Both the position numbers and the translations under genes were made by a program. 53,198 nucleotides of DNA. It comes from Mixta tenebrionis. Lineage in GTDB: Bacteria; Pseudomonadota; Gammaproteobacteria; Enterobacterales; Enterobacteriaceae. The stretch lies in the NCBI RefSeq assembly GCF_006517625.1, contig NZ_VHQI01000009.1, forward strand, positions 1-53,198. Reading direction: 5' to 3'. This document shows, piece by piece, positions 29,466 to 37,062 of this stretch. The notes beneath the pieces are model-generated. The model had not been told where the DNA came from, ran no database searches, and worked only from the letters and a program-made list of their open reading frames with translations. The number at the start of each line of letters is the position of its first letter. Position 1 is the first letter of the stretch.

Positions 29466-30419
29466 TCAACGACCGTAGCGTAAACGCAGCGCTTCCGGGT
29501 AAGGCTCAAAATAGCGCTGCTGCGCCAGCCACCCGTGCGGATACTCTTTCATATAGTGTTTAAGCAGGGTAATCGGCGCCAGCAGCGGCTGTAATCCCTG
29601 GCGATAGCGATCGATCAGCGAGGCAAGCTCCTGACGCTGGGCGGAAGAGAGCTGGCGGCGGAAATAACCCTGAACGTGCATCAAAACGTTAGTGTGATTG
29701 TTGCGCGTGGCGCGATGCGCCATCAGCGCCATCAGGCGGTTACGGTATTCCGTCGCGTACGCCTCCAGCGAAGGATGGCTATCTATCGCCGCGACAAAAC
29801 GCCCCAGCTCCCGGTACTTCGGCTGCGAATGAGCCAGCAGCAGCAGCTTATAGCGCGTATGGAAAGCGATCAGAGCGTGCGCCGTCAGCCCCTGACGCCA
29901 CATCTGGTTAAACTCATGCAGGGCGTAAACCCGGCTGACGAAATTTTCGCGCAGCACATCATCATGCAGACGCCCATCTTCTTCCAGCGGCAGCCAGGGC
30001 ATCTCGCGCTGTAGCGCCTCGGCGAAAACACCGATGCCCTCTTTACGATTGTTATTGCTGTCAGATTCGTAAACGCGCACCCGCTCCATGCCGCAGCTGG
30101 GGGATTTGGCGCACAGGATATAGCCGCACAGATGATGCAGCCCGCCCGCCTTATGCACGGCAAACTCACGCATCTGCGCGGTGATCTCTTCGCCGCCGTT
30201 TTTGCTGAAGCAGAGCGCGACCTCATCCTGCTTTTTCACCAGCCGCAGCGCCGGACGCGGCGTTGGCAGCCCGATAGCCATTTCCGGGCAGATCGGTTCA
30301 TAGCGGACATAGGGGGCCAGCTCCTCAGCGGCAAAAGCCAGCCGCTTGTGACCGCCGTCGAAACGCACGCTTTCTCCCAGTAAACAGGCGCTGATTCCTA
30401 CCGGTATTTTTTCGCTCAT
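29466..30419 (-). CDS. ybgA: DUF523-DUF1722 protein YbgA
   Basis: 317 residues from the ATG giving MSEKIPVGISACLLGESVRFDGGHKR; a longer frame beginning 21 codons earlier lies upstream of the promoter-proximal operator and is unlikely. The N-terminal half (about 1-155) is DUF523, with cysteines in ISACLLG, YEPICPEMAIGLPTPRPALRL and CAKSPSCGMERVRV that suggest a metal or Fe-S site. The C-terminal half (about 180-310) is DUF1722, which as I recall is all that E. coli YbgA (169 residues) contains. It is consistently paired with photolyase genes; its role is unknown, perhaps in UV or light response. Confidence 0.88.
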   Translation of the reverse strand: MSEKIPVGISACLLGESVRFDGGHKRLAFAAEELAPYVRYEPICPEMAIGLPTPRPALRLVKKQDEVALCFSKNGGEEITAQMREFAVHKAGGLHHLCGYILCAKSPSCGMERVRVYESDSNNNRKEGIGVFAEALQREMPWLPLEEDGRLHDDVLRENFVSRVYALHEFNQMWRQGLTAHALIAFHTRYKLLLLAHSQPKYRELGRFVAAIDSHPSLEAYATEYRNRLMALMAHRATRNNHTNVLMHVQGYFRRQLSSAQRQELASLIDRYRQGLQPLLAPITLLKHYMKEYPHGWLAQQRYFEPYPEALRLRYGR

Positions 30420-30450
30420 ACTTGTACAACTCCAAAATACTTGTATAAGT
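30420..30450. promoter_or_regulatory. Operator-like repeats at the ybgA-phrB promoter
   Basis: Two near-palindromic 12-base units, ACTTGTACAACT (30420-30431) and ACTTGTATAAGT (30439-30450), 10/12 identical and 19 bp apart. One abuts the ybgA start codon, the other overlaps the predicted -10. TGTACA-type sites are bound by MerR-family regulators such as MlrA, BluR and CarH/LitR, several of which respond to light. The regulator is not in this window. Confidence 0.5.
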
Positions 30451-30477
30451 TTTAGTGTAGCTGAAGCCCCTCTGCAA
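30449..30477 (-). promoter_or_regulatory. Candidate ybgA-phrB-ybgI promoter
   Basis: Minus strand TTGCAG (30472-30477), 17-base spacer, TAAAAC (30449-30454). It would start transcription about 22 bases before the ybgA ATG, inside the repeated operator. Confidence 0.45.
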
Positions 30478-30511
30478 CGCACTTAAAAACCCGCCGCGCC
30501 GGAAAGAAAGC

Positions 30512-30541
30512 AAAAAAAAATCCCGCCGCAGGGCAGGATTT
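30512..30541 (-). terminator. Terminator of ybfA
   Basis: Minus strand AAATCCTGCC-CTGC-GGCGGGATTT followed by further T residues (nine in a row). One mismatch in a 10-bp stem. It lies about 65 bases after the ybfA stop. Confidence 0.85.
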
Positions 30542-30604
30542 CTGAGGGTAGCAAAGGCTATCCATGGACGAATTGTCGATTAATCGCTGGCCTTAACTGC
30601 CAGT

Positions 30605-30805
30605 TTAGTAGAAGTCTCCACCAGCCGCTTCCGCCTGAGCCAGCCAGACGGGCTTGCTGCTGGTTTTACTCCAGACGCGATGCAGATAGCTGTAAAAACG
30701 CGCTCTGTCCGAACGAAAAAGCATTACGGGCAGCGCCAGCAGGCCAATAAGCACCACGGCCGTGCGACGCAGGATAATTTTAGGCAGGGGATAAACAGAA
30801 TACAT
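30605..30805 (-). CDS. ybfA: Small membrane protein YbfA
   Basis: 66 residues (E. coli 68). One hydrophobic segment at about 10-30 ([21 protein letters not shown]) is followed by the conserved [33 protein letters not shown], nearly identical to E. coli YbfA. Function unknown. The ATG follows an AGGAGG ribosome binding site. In E. coli ybfA stands just upstream of kdpFABCDE; here the structural kdp genes between ybfA and kdpE are missing. Confidence 0.9.
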   Translation of the reverse strand: MYSVYPLPKIILRRTAVVLIGLLALPVMLFRSDRARFYSYLHRVWSKTSSKPVWLAQAEAAGGDFY

Positions 30806-31071
30806 AACCTACGCCTCCTGAAAATATGCACAATAACGGAATATGTGAACGATAATAGACCTCATTGTGTAATTTTACTACTCATCTGACCACTTTTTTT
30901 GCTGAAAAAAAGGGCAGAAAATGCCTCCGGCGGTAATTAAGTTACAATATTGTTTATTTAAAGTTTCAATGTTGTTTTATTGGCAAAGAGTAACGGTAAT
31001 GCGAGAGACGCCTTTTAACAAAGCGCGCTTTCAGGGTGTTCGATTTATTTTGCGGCACGGAGAGGCCCATT

Positions 31072-31749
31072 TTGACCAGCGTACTGATTGTTGAAGATGA
31101 AAAAGAGATACGCCGCTTTCTGCGCGTGGCGCTGGAGAGCGAAGCGCTGCGCGTGTACGACTGCGACACGCTGCAGCGCGGCCTGATTGAAGCGGCAACG
31201 CGTCGCCCCGATCTGGTTATTCTCGATCTTGGCCTGCCCGACGGCGACGGCATCGATTTTATTCGCGATCTGCGCCAGTGGAGCGCAATCCCGCTTATCG
31301 TGCTTTCGGCGCGCAGCGATGAGCTGGATAAGATCGCAGCGCTGGACGCCGGAGCGGATGACTTTCTCACCAAGCCGTTCGGCACCGGCGAGCTGCTGGC
31401 GCGCGTGCGCGTGGCGCTGCGGCGCCAGGCGGGGAAAAATAGCCCCAACAGCGTGGTGCAGTTTGGTCAGGTGCAGGTTGATTTAGCCGCTCATCATATT
31501 ACGCGCGCCGGCGCAGCCGTACATCTGACGCCGACCGAGTTTCGTTTGCTGGCGCTGCTGTTGAACAATCCGGGAAAAGTGCTGACCCAACGCCAGCTGC
31601 TAAACCATGTCTGGGGGCCAAACGCGGTTGAACACAGCCACTATTTACGTATCTATATGGGACATCTGCGCCAGAAGCTGGAACAGGATCCGGCACGTCC
31701 GGCGCACCTGCTGACCGAAACCGCCATCGGCTATCGCTTTATGCCTTAA
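31072..31749 (+). CDS. kdpE: Orphan OmpR-family response regulator KdpE
   Basis: 225 residues from a TTG start (TTG ACC AGC GTA) with GAGAGG six bases upstream, matching the length and N-terminus of E. coli KdpE; an ATG 12 codons earlier is an alternative. The receiver domain has Glu8-Asp9, the phosphoacceptor Asp52 (VILDLGLPDG) and Lys101 (LTKPFG). The C-terminal winged helix (about 130-225) includes GKVLTQRQLLNHVWGPNAVEHSHYLRIYMGHLRQKLE, very close to E. coli. Neither the sensor kinase KdpD nor the KdpFABC potassium pump is nearby, so it is an orphan whose DNA-binding specificity seems preserved. Confidence 0.93.
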   Translation: MTSVLIVEDEKEIRRFLRVALESEALRVYDCDTLQRGLIEAATRRPDLVILDLGLPDGDGIDFIRDLRQWSAIPLIVLSARSDELDKIAALDAGADDFLTKPFGTGELLARVRVALRRQAGKNSPNSVVQFGQVQVDLAAHHITRAGAAVHLTPTEFRLLALLLNNPGKVLTQRQLLNHVWGPNAVEHSHYLRIYMGHLRQKLEQDPARPAHLLTETAIGYRFMP

Positions 31750-31767
31750 CCCGGTATGCCGGCAACA

Positions 31768-31796
31768 AAAAAGGCGCTGATAATCAGCGCCTTTCT
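31768..31796. terminator. Bidirectional terminator between kdpE and pgm
   Basis: AAAGGCGCTGA-TAA-TCAGCGCCTTT is nearly fully symmetric. It gives a T-rich tail (TTTCTT) on the plus strand for kdpE and TTTTTTG on the minus strand for pgm; the two genes converge here. Confidence 0.85.
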
Positions 31797-31813
31797 TGCG
31801 TTTGCGTTCAGAC

Positions 31814-33454
31814 TCAGGCGTTTTTCAACACCGCGCTAACGATCTCAACCGCTTCTTTCTCGATTTTTTCGCGATGTTCCGCGCCGAGGAAGCTTTCGCA
31901 GTAGATCTTATAGGCATCTTCGGTACCGGACGGACGCGCGGCAAACCAGCCGTTCTCCGTCATTACCTTCAGGCCGCCAATCGCCGCGCCGTTGCCCGGC
32001 GCGCTGGTCAGGCGCGCGGTAATAGGATCGCCAGCCAGCGTATCGGCGCTGACCATTTCCGGCGACAGCTTCGACAGCGCCGCTTTCTGTGCCGAAGTAG
32101 CCGGCGCCTGCAAACGGTTATAGCTTGGCGCGCCAAAGCGCTTAGCCAGCTCATCGTAGTGCTGCTGCGGGTTTTTACCGGTCACCGCGGTGATTTCCGC
32201 CGCCAGCAGGCAGAGAATGATGCCGTCTTTATCGGTAGACCAGGGCGTGCCGTCAAAACGCAGGAAGGATGCGCCCGCGCTCTCTTCGCCGCCGAAGCCG
32301 AAGCTGCCGTCAAACAGGCCGTCAACAAACCATTTAAAGCCGACCGGCACTTCCACCAGCTTGCGCCCGATATCATTGACCACGCGATCGATCATCGCGC
32401 TGGAAACCAGCGTCTTACCAACGGCCACCTCTTTGCCCCATTGCGGACGGTGCTGGAACAGGTAGTTGATCGCTACCGCCAGATAGTGGTTCGGGTTCAT
32501 CAGGCCCGCCGGCGTAACGATGCCGTGGCGGTCATAGTCAGGATCGTTACCGAAAGCGAGATCGAACTTATCGCGCAGCGCCAGCAGACCCGCCATCGCG
32601 CATTCGGAAGAGCAATCCATACGCACTACGCCATCTTTATCCAGATGCATAAAGCGGAAGGTTTGATCGATAGCGTCGTTGACGATAGTCAGATCGAGCT
32701 GATAATGCTCAGCGATGCGCTGCCAGTACGCCATGCCGGAGCCGCCAAGCGGATCGACGCCGATTTTCAGGCCCGCTTTTTTAATCGCGTCCATATCGAC
32801 CACCTGCGCCAGCCCTTCTACATACGGCTGGATCAGATCTTTTTCCTGCAGATGGCCGCTGGCCCACGCCTGCGCCAGGGTAAGGCGTTTCACCTCTTTC
32901 AGCTCATCGTTGATCAGCTGATTGGCGCGATCTTCCACCACTTTCGTGACGTTAGTATCCGCCGGGCCGCCGTTCGGCGGATTGTATTTGATGCCGCCAT
33001 CTTCCGGCGGGTTGTGGGAAGGCGTAATGACGATACCATCCGCCTGCGCGCCGCCCGCTTTGTTATGTTCAAGAATAGCGTTTGAGATCGCCGGGGTTGG
33101 CGTATAGCCGTTGTCCTGCTGCACAATCACATCAACACCGTTAGCCGCCAGCACTTCCAGTACGGAAATAATCGCCGGTTCCGACAGCGCATGCGTGTCC
33201 TTACCGACAAAACAGGGACCGGTGATGCCGTTTTTCCGCCGTTCTTCCGCTATCGCCTGCGCAATCGCGAGAATATGCGTTTCGTTGAAGCTTTGACGCG
33301 CGGCGCTGCCGCGATGGCCTGAGGTGCCGAATTTCACCGCATGTTCCACATTGCCTTTTTCAGGCTGCAGAACGTAGTACTGGGACGTTAATTGTGCGAC
33401 GTTAATCAAATCGCTCTGCTGGGCAGGCTGCCCGGCACGGGGGTGATTGGCCAT
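31814..33454 (-). CDS. pgm: Phosphoglucomutase (alpha-D-glucose-phosphate-specific)
   Basis: 546 residues, the same as in E. coli. It interconverts glucose-1-phosphate and glucose-6-phosphate, feeding glycogen, trehalose and LPS sugar synthesis. The phosphoserine loop [27 protein letters not shown], the metal-binding [11 protein letters not shown] and the sugar-binding [13 protein letters not shown] motifs are all visible. It begins 24 bases after seqA and is cotranscribed with it. Confidence 0.98.
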   Translation of the reverse strand: MANHPRAGQPAQQSDLINVAQLTSQYYVLQPEKGNVEHAVKFGTSGHRGSAARQSFNETHILAIAQAIAEERRKNGITGPCFVGKDTHALSEPAIISVLEVLAANGVDVIVQQDNGYTPTPAISNAILEHNKAGGAQADGIVITPSHNPPEDGGIKYNPPNGGPADTNVTKVVEDRANQLINDELKEVKRLTLAQAWASGHLQEKDLIQPYVEGLAQVVDMDAIKKAGLKIGVDPLGGSGMAYWQRIAEHYQLDLTIVNDAIDQTFRFMHLDKDGVVRMDCSSECAMAGLLALRDKFDLAFGNDPDYDRHGIVTPAGLMNPNHYLAVAINYLFQHRPQWGKEVAVGKTLVSSAMIDRVVNDIGRKLVEVPVGFKWFVDGLFDGSFGFGGEESAGASFLRFDGTPWSTDKDGIILCLLAAEITAVTGKNPQQHYDELAKRFGAPSYNRLQAPATSAQKAALSKLSPEMVSADTLAGDPITARLTSAPGNGAAIGGLKVMTENGWFAARPSGTEDAYKIYCESFLGAEHREKIEKEAVEIVSAVLKNA

Positions 33455-33478
33455 TGGCGCTTCTCCCTGACGCTTCAG

Positions 33479-34030
33479 TTAAATGGTGCCGCAAACCTTA
33501 TCTGTCAGTTCCTGCGGGAACTGCATCGCCAGCATAATGTGTTCCACCATGCTGCATTTGCGGCCTGTGTTAGTGTTGGTGATCACCCAGTACGGCGTGC
33601 CGGGCACGTGCTTCGGCTTGGTATGGGTGCCATGCTGTAACAGTGTTTGCTCATCGCCGGCAAAGTAAACGCGGGTGCGTCCCTGCAGCGAGGCGGTCGC
33701 CTCGGCAAACGCAGCGGGATCAAGAGAATAGAGCGTCGACAGAATTAGCATAAAACGGTTAACCGCTTTTTTTTGCTCGGCATACTCATCAGAGAGTAGC
33801 AGCTCCCGTACCGCGCGCACGCGATCCTGGGAACGCGGCGCCGGCTTGCTCGTTTCGCTCTGCTGGCTTACGTCGCCAGCCGCAGCGGAAACGGGGGCCG
33901 CCGCCGGCGCGCTCTGACCGGCGGTAAATTTCAGCATACGCCGTAAAATATCCGAGGCGCTTTCACCGATATGCTGCGTGTGGCTGGCAATGTAGCGGTA
34001 GAGCTCTTCGTCGACTTCAATCGTTTTCAT
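33479..34030 (-). CDS. seqA: Negative modulator of replication initiation SeqA
   Basis: 183 residues from MKTIEVDEELYRYIASHTQHIGESASDILRRMLKFT, the start used in E. coli; an ATG two codons upstream (34036, adding Met-Lys) is equally possible. The N-terminal 35 residues form the multimerisation domain. A Ser/Pro/Ala-rich linker follows (about 40-70). The C-terminal domain binds hemimethylated GATC pairs (GTHTKPKHVPGTPYWVITNTNTGRKCSMVEHIM). It sequesters oriC and the dnaA promoter after replication. Divergent from ybfF. Confidence 0.97.
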   Translation of the reverse strand: MKTIEVDEELYRYIASHTQHIGESASDILRRMLKFTAGQSAPAAAPVSAAAGDVSQQSETSKPAPRSQDRVRAVRELLLSDEYAEQKKAVNRFMLILSTLYSLDPAAFAEATASLQGRTRVYFAGDEQTLLQHGTHTKPKHVPGTPYWVITNTNTGRKCSMVEHIMLAMQFPQELTDKVCGTI

Positions 34031-34286
34031 CTTCATCCGTACGGTAATTGCTTGTGGCAGAGCCAGACGCAGCGGGTATTAGCAAAAGTCAGCTGTATAA
34101 ACTGTGCGCTGGTTCTAACATAAGGATTATAAAGTTAAATCCTGCGGGTCGGTAGCAACGTTGGCGCTTGCAGCCAAAAGTCAGAATATGCCGCAAAGCC
34201 TTCCGGCAAACAACCGCTCACTGACCGGCAGGGAAAGTAAAAACCATGATAACCTAAGCTTTACCGTCAACTGTAAGAACTTTGCC

Positions 34287-35051
34287 ATGAATTTGAATAC
34301 TCGCCTGCAAACTGAACAATCCGTCAGCGATGCCACGCCCATCCTGCTAATTCACGGTCTGTTCGGCAGCCTGGATAATCTTGGCGTACTGGCGCGCGGC
34401 CTGAAGGCGGATCGTCCGCTGATTCAGGTTGACGTGCGCAACCATGGCCTGTCGCCGCGCAGCGAAGAGATGAGCTATCGGGCGATGGCGCAGGATATGC
34501 TGGAAACGCTCGATCGGCACGGCATTCGCGACGTAACGGTTATTGGCCACTCCATGGGCGGCAAAATCGCCATGACTATGACCGCGCTGGCGCCGGAACG
34601 TATCAAACAGCTGGTGCCGATCGATATCGCTCCGGTGGACTACCAGACTCGCCGACACGATGAGATTTTCGCTGCCGTTAACGCCGTCACCGCCGCGGGC
34701 GTTACCCAACGCAGCGCCGCCGCCGACCTTATGCGTGGAATCATCGCTGAAGAAGGGGTGATCCAGTTTCTGCTAAAATCTTTTCACGACGGCGCCTGGC
34801 GCTTTAACGTCCCTGCCCTGTGGGATAACTATAGCGCGATTTGCGGCTGGGAAAGGGTGCCGCCGTGGCAGGGGCCGGCGCTGTTTATTCGCGGCGAGCT
34901 TTCCCCCTATCTGGATGATATTCATCGCAATATGCTGCTGGCGCAGTTTCCGCAGGCGCGCGCGCATGTGATTGCCGGCGCGGGTCACTGGGTACATGCG
35001 GAAAAGCCCGATGCGGTACTGCGCGCGGTGCGGCGATTTTTAGCGCTGTAA
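34287..35051 (+). CDS. ybfF: Alpha/beta-hydrolase esterase YbfF
   Basis: 254 residues counting from MNLNTRLQTEQSVSDATPILLIHGLFGSLDNLG, equal to E. coli YbfF; a longer frame from an ATG 42 codons upstream is unsupported. Catalytic nucleophile in GHSMGGK (near residue 90), acid in the NVPALWDNYS/ELSPYLDD region, and His in AGAGHWVHAEKPD. It acts on short acyl esters and acyl-CoA in vitro; the natural substrate is unknown. Followed by ybfE and fldA in the same direction. Confidence 0.94.
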   Translation: MNLNTRLQTEQSVSDATPILLIHGLFGSLDNLGVLARGLKADRPLIQVDVRNHGLSPRSEEMSYRAMAQDMLETLDRHGIRDVTVIGHSMGGKIAMTMTALAPERIKQLVPIDIAPVDYQTRRHDEIFAAVNAVTAAGVTQRSAAADLMRGIIAEEGVIQFLLKSFHDGAWRFNVPALWDNYSAICGWERVPPWQGPALFIRGELSPYLDDIHRNMLLAQFPQARAHVIAGAGHWVHAEKPDAVLRAVRRFLAL

Positions 35052-35092
35052 AAGCAAGGCGTTAACCCGCCGACAAAGATTGTTCTCACTCT

Positions 35093-35121
35093 TTGCTCAG
35101 GGTATGATGGCGCGCTAAAAT
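35093..35121 (+). promoter_or_regulatory. Candidate ybfE promoter
   Basis: TTGCTC (35093-35098), 17-base spacer, TAAAAT (35116-35121), 87 bases before ybfE. I see no CTG-N10-CAG LexA box close to consensus in this gap, although ybfE is named a LexA-regulated gene in E. coli. Confidence 0.45.
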
Positions 35122-35207
35122 TTTGCCGTCGCCGAAAGCGGCGGCAAGCCGGCCCAAACGTCACCATGCGCGGCGCGAACGCGCAGCCCATTCAGTACCA
35201 CGATTCT

Positions 35208-35483
35208 ATGGCGAAAGAACACACGGACCGGACCACGATCGATCTGTTCGCAGATGAACGTCGTCCGGGACGCCCGAAAACCAGTCCGCTGTCGCGTGAT
35301 GAACAACTTCGTATCAACAAACGTAACCAGTTGAAACGTGACAAAGTACGCGGTTTACGGCGCGTTGAACTGAAGATGAACAGTGAGGCTGTCGAAGCGC
35401 TTAATGCAATGGCCGCTGAACGCGGCGTAAGCCGCAGCGAGCTGATTGAAGAGATGATTCTTGCCCAGCTGAAGGCGCTCTGA
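35208..35483 (+). CDS. ybfE: Ribbon-helix-helix-like protein YbfE
   Basis: 91 residues from MAKEHTDRTTIDLFADERRPGRPKTSPLSRDEQLRINKRNQLKRDKVRGLRRVELKMNSEAVEAL; a 14-codon extension upstream is possible but less likely. The basic N-terminal half and the C-terminal VELKMNSEAVEALNAMAAERGVSRSELIEEMI fit a ribbon-helix-helix (CopB/MetJ-like) DNA-binding fold. E. coli YbfE (97 residues) is annotated as LexA-regulated; its target is not known to me. Between ybfF and fldA, as in E. coli. Confidence 0.9.
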   Translation: MAKEHTDRTTIDLFADERRPGRPKTSPLSRDEQLRINKRNQLKRDKVRGLRRVELKMNSEAVEALNAMAAERGVSRSELIEEMILAQLKAL

Positions 35484-35532
35484 CTGGCCGCAGGAAGCGC
35501 ACAATGAGACACAAATGCAGCGGCTTTACGAG

Positions 35533-35561
35533 TTCCGCCTCCAGACGGTCTCTGCTATTAT
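35533..35561 (+). promoter_or_regulatory. Candidate fldA promoter
   Basis: TTCCGC (35533-35538), 17-base spacer ending in TGC, then TATTAT (35556-35561): an extended -10 arrangement that compensates for the weak -35. It lies 64 bases before fldA. Confidence 0.45.
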
Positions 35562-35624
35562 TGCCGTAATCTGCATTCCACGCGCAGTTACCAATTCTAT
35601 AAGTTTCAAGAGGTTATCAAACTC

Positions 35625-36155
35625 ATGGCAATCGTAGGCATTTTCTTTGGCAGCGATACCGGCAATACAGAAAACATTGCGAAAATGATCCAGAAACAGC
35701 TCGGTAGCGACGTTGCCGCAGTGCATGATATTGCCAAAAGCAGTAAAGAAGACCTGGAAGCTTTTGATATTCTGCTGCTGGGTATCCCTACCTGGTATTA
35801 CGGCGAAGCGCAGTGCGACTGGGACGATTTCTTCCCGACGCTGGAAGAGATCGATTTTAACGGCAAGCTGGTCGCGCTGTTCGGCTGCGGCGACCAGGAA
35901 GACTACGCTGAATATTTCTGCGACGCTATGGGCACTATTCGCGACATTATCGAGCCGAACGGCGCGGTGATTGTCGGCCACTGGCCGACCGAAGGTTATC
36001 ACTTCGAAGCCTCTAAAGGTCTTGCCGACGATGCCCATTTCCTCGGCCTGGCGATTGACGAAGATCGTCAGCCTGAGCTGACCAGCGAACGCGTTGAGAA
36101 GTGGGTGAAGCAGATTTACCAAGAGCTGCATCTGCAGGAAATTCTGGAAGCCTGA
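35625..36155 (+). CDS. fldA: Flavodoxin 1
   Basis: 176 residues, the same as in E. coli. FMN electron carrier for biotin synthase, IspG/IspH, pyruvate formate-lyase activation and methionine synthase reactivation. The FMN phosphate loop [15 protein letters not shown] (9-23), the PTWYYGE loop with the stacking Trp57-Tyr region, and the [18 protein letters not shown] loop with the second Tyr are intact. AAGAGG lies upstream of ATG. No strong terminator follows, so part of the transcript may continue into fur. Confidence 0.98.
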   Translation: MAIVGIFFGSDTGNTENIAKMIQKQLGSDVAAVHDIAKSSKEDLEAFDILLLGIPTWYYGEAQCDWDDFFPTLEEIDFNGKLVALFGCGDQEDYAEYFCDAMGTIRDIIEPNGAVIVGHWPTEGYHFEASKGLADDAHFLGLAIDEDRQPELTSERVEKWVKQIYQELHLQEILEA

Positions 36156-36224
36156 TTGCACGCTTATTGTGTGCCGCATCACATTGCGTAACAGGTTTTT
36201 CCTATAGAAATGATAGGTACGGGT

Positions 36225-36254
36225 TTGAAAATTTTATCAAACAGTCGGTAGAAT
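36225..36254 (+). promoter_or_regulatory. Candidate distal fur promoter
   Basis: TTGAAA (36225-36230), 18-base spacer, TAGAAT (36249-36254), each 5/6 to consensus. It lies in the 359-base fldA-fur gap, which also holds an 8-bp hairpin (TCCTGCCG/CGGCAGGA at about 36270-36304). Confidence 0.45.
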
Positions 36255-36401
36255 ACCCGTATCGGTCATACGCTTTCCTGCCGTTGCGCTGTAAAGCGGC
36301 AGGATGAAGCGAAATGTAAACGCAGCATCAGATGAGCATGAACAACGCCGGATGTAGCTCTTAACTTACTTCCACTTGCGGCTTCACGCCTCCCCGTACG
36401 G

Positions 36402-36430
36402 TTTTCATTTCGAAGCATCAGTTCTATAAT
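36402..36430 (+). promoter_or_regulatory. fur: Proximal fur promoter
   Basis: TTTTCA (36402-36407), 17-base spacer, perfect TATAAT (36425-36430), 84 bases before the fur ATG. The segment from the -10 onward, TATAATGAGACGCAATTAG (36425-36443), matches the 19-base Fur box at 11 positions, consistent with autoregulation. Confidence 0.6.
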
Positions 36431-36483
36431 GAGACGCAATTAGCTTTAGCGTCGACCGATGTTCATGGCTGTTCAGCCACATT

Positions 36484-36522
36484 GTGACTAGCAAAGTAAC
36501 AGGACAATATCCGCATGACTGA
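36484..36522 (+). CDS. Uof-like leader peptide upstream of fur
   Basis: A frame from GTG (36484) of 12 codons ends in a TGA that overlaps the fur ATG by eight bases (CATGACTGA). The frame is open for 29 codons upstream of the stop, so a longer product from a CTG or ATT codon is conceivable. In E. coli a 28-codon ORF, uof, is positioned the same way; translation of fur is coupled to it and the sRNA RyhB acts through it. The terminal residues VTGQYPHD resemble what I expect from E. coli. Start uncertain. Confidence 0.35.
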   Translation: MTSKVTGQYPHD

Positions 36523-36958
36523 CAATAACACCGCATTAAAGAAGGCCGGCCTGAAGGTTACGCTTCCTCGACTAAAAATCCTGGAAGTGCTTCAGGAACC
36601 TGAGAGCCATCACGTCAGTGCGGAAGATTTGTATAAGCGCCTGATCGACATGGGCGAAGAAATAGGGCTGGCGACGGTATATCGCGTACTGAACCAGTTT
36701 GACGATGCCGGCATCGTTACGCGCCATAATTTCGAAGGCGGCAAATCGGTTTTCGAACTGACCCAGCAGCATCATCACGATCATCTGATCTGCCTCGACT
36801 GCGGCCGGGTAATTGAATTTAGTGACGAATCGATCGAAGCCCGCCAGCGTGAAATCGCCACGCGCTATGGCATCAAACTGACCAACCACAGCCTCTATCT
36901 GTACGGTCACTGCGCGACGGGCGACTGCCGCGAAGATGAAACATTACACGACAAATAA
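36515..36958 (+). CDS. fur: Ferric uptake regulator Fur
   Basis: 147 residues (E. coli 148). The winged-helix DNA-binding domain spans about 1-83 (MTDNNTALKKAGLKVTLPRLKILEVLQ; EEIGLATVYRVLNQFDDAGIVTRHNFEGG). The dimerisation domain has the metal ligands HHHDHLICLDCG and the C-terminal HCATGDC, so the zinc cysteine pairs are present. With Fe2+ it represses iron uptake genes and RyhB. Probably coupled to the overlapping uof-like leader and followed by a strong terminator. Confidence 0.99.
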   Translation: MTDNNTALKKAGLKVTLPRLKILEVLQEPESHHVSAEDLYKRLIDMGEEIGLATVYRVLNQFDDAGIVTRHNFEGGKSVFELTQQHHHDHLICLDCGRVIEFSDESIEARQREIATRYGIKLTNHSLYLYGHCATGDCREDETLHDK

Positions 36959-36981
36959 AAAATTGTGCTATGCAGTAATGG

Positions 36982-37010
36982 AAACCGGTGCCCTGAGCAC
37001 CGGTTTTTTT
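36982..37010 (+). terminator. Terminator of fur
   Basis: AAACCGGTGC-CCTGA-GCACCGGTTT followed by additional T residues; a perfect stem of about ten base pairs, 24 bases after the fur stop. Confidence 0.92.
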
Positions 37011-37062
37011 ATGGCTGGTTGCTGGCGGGCAAGCGTAAAACTGCCTGCCCTAACCTTTTGAA

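Noticed and set aside
31036-31071. ATG start for kdpE twelve codons upstream
   Set aside because: It has no good ribosome binding site and adds residues absent from KdpE; the TTG at 31072 has GAGAGG at proper distance and aligns with the E. coli start. Not fully excluded.
30806-31071. Possible kdpD remnant before kdpE
   Set aside because: I read the three plus-strand frames and found nothing resembling the KdpD C-terminus, so I did not call a pseudogene.
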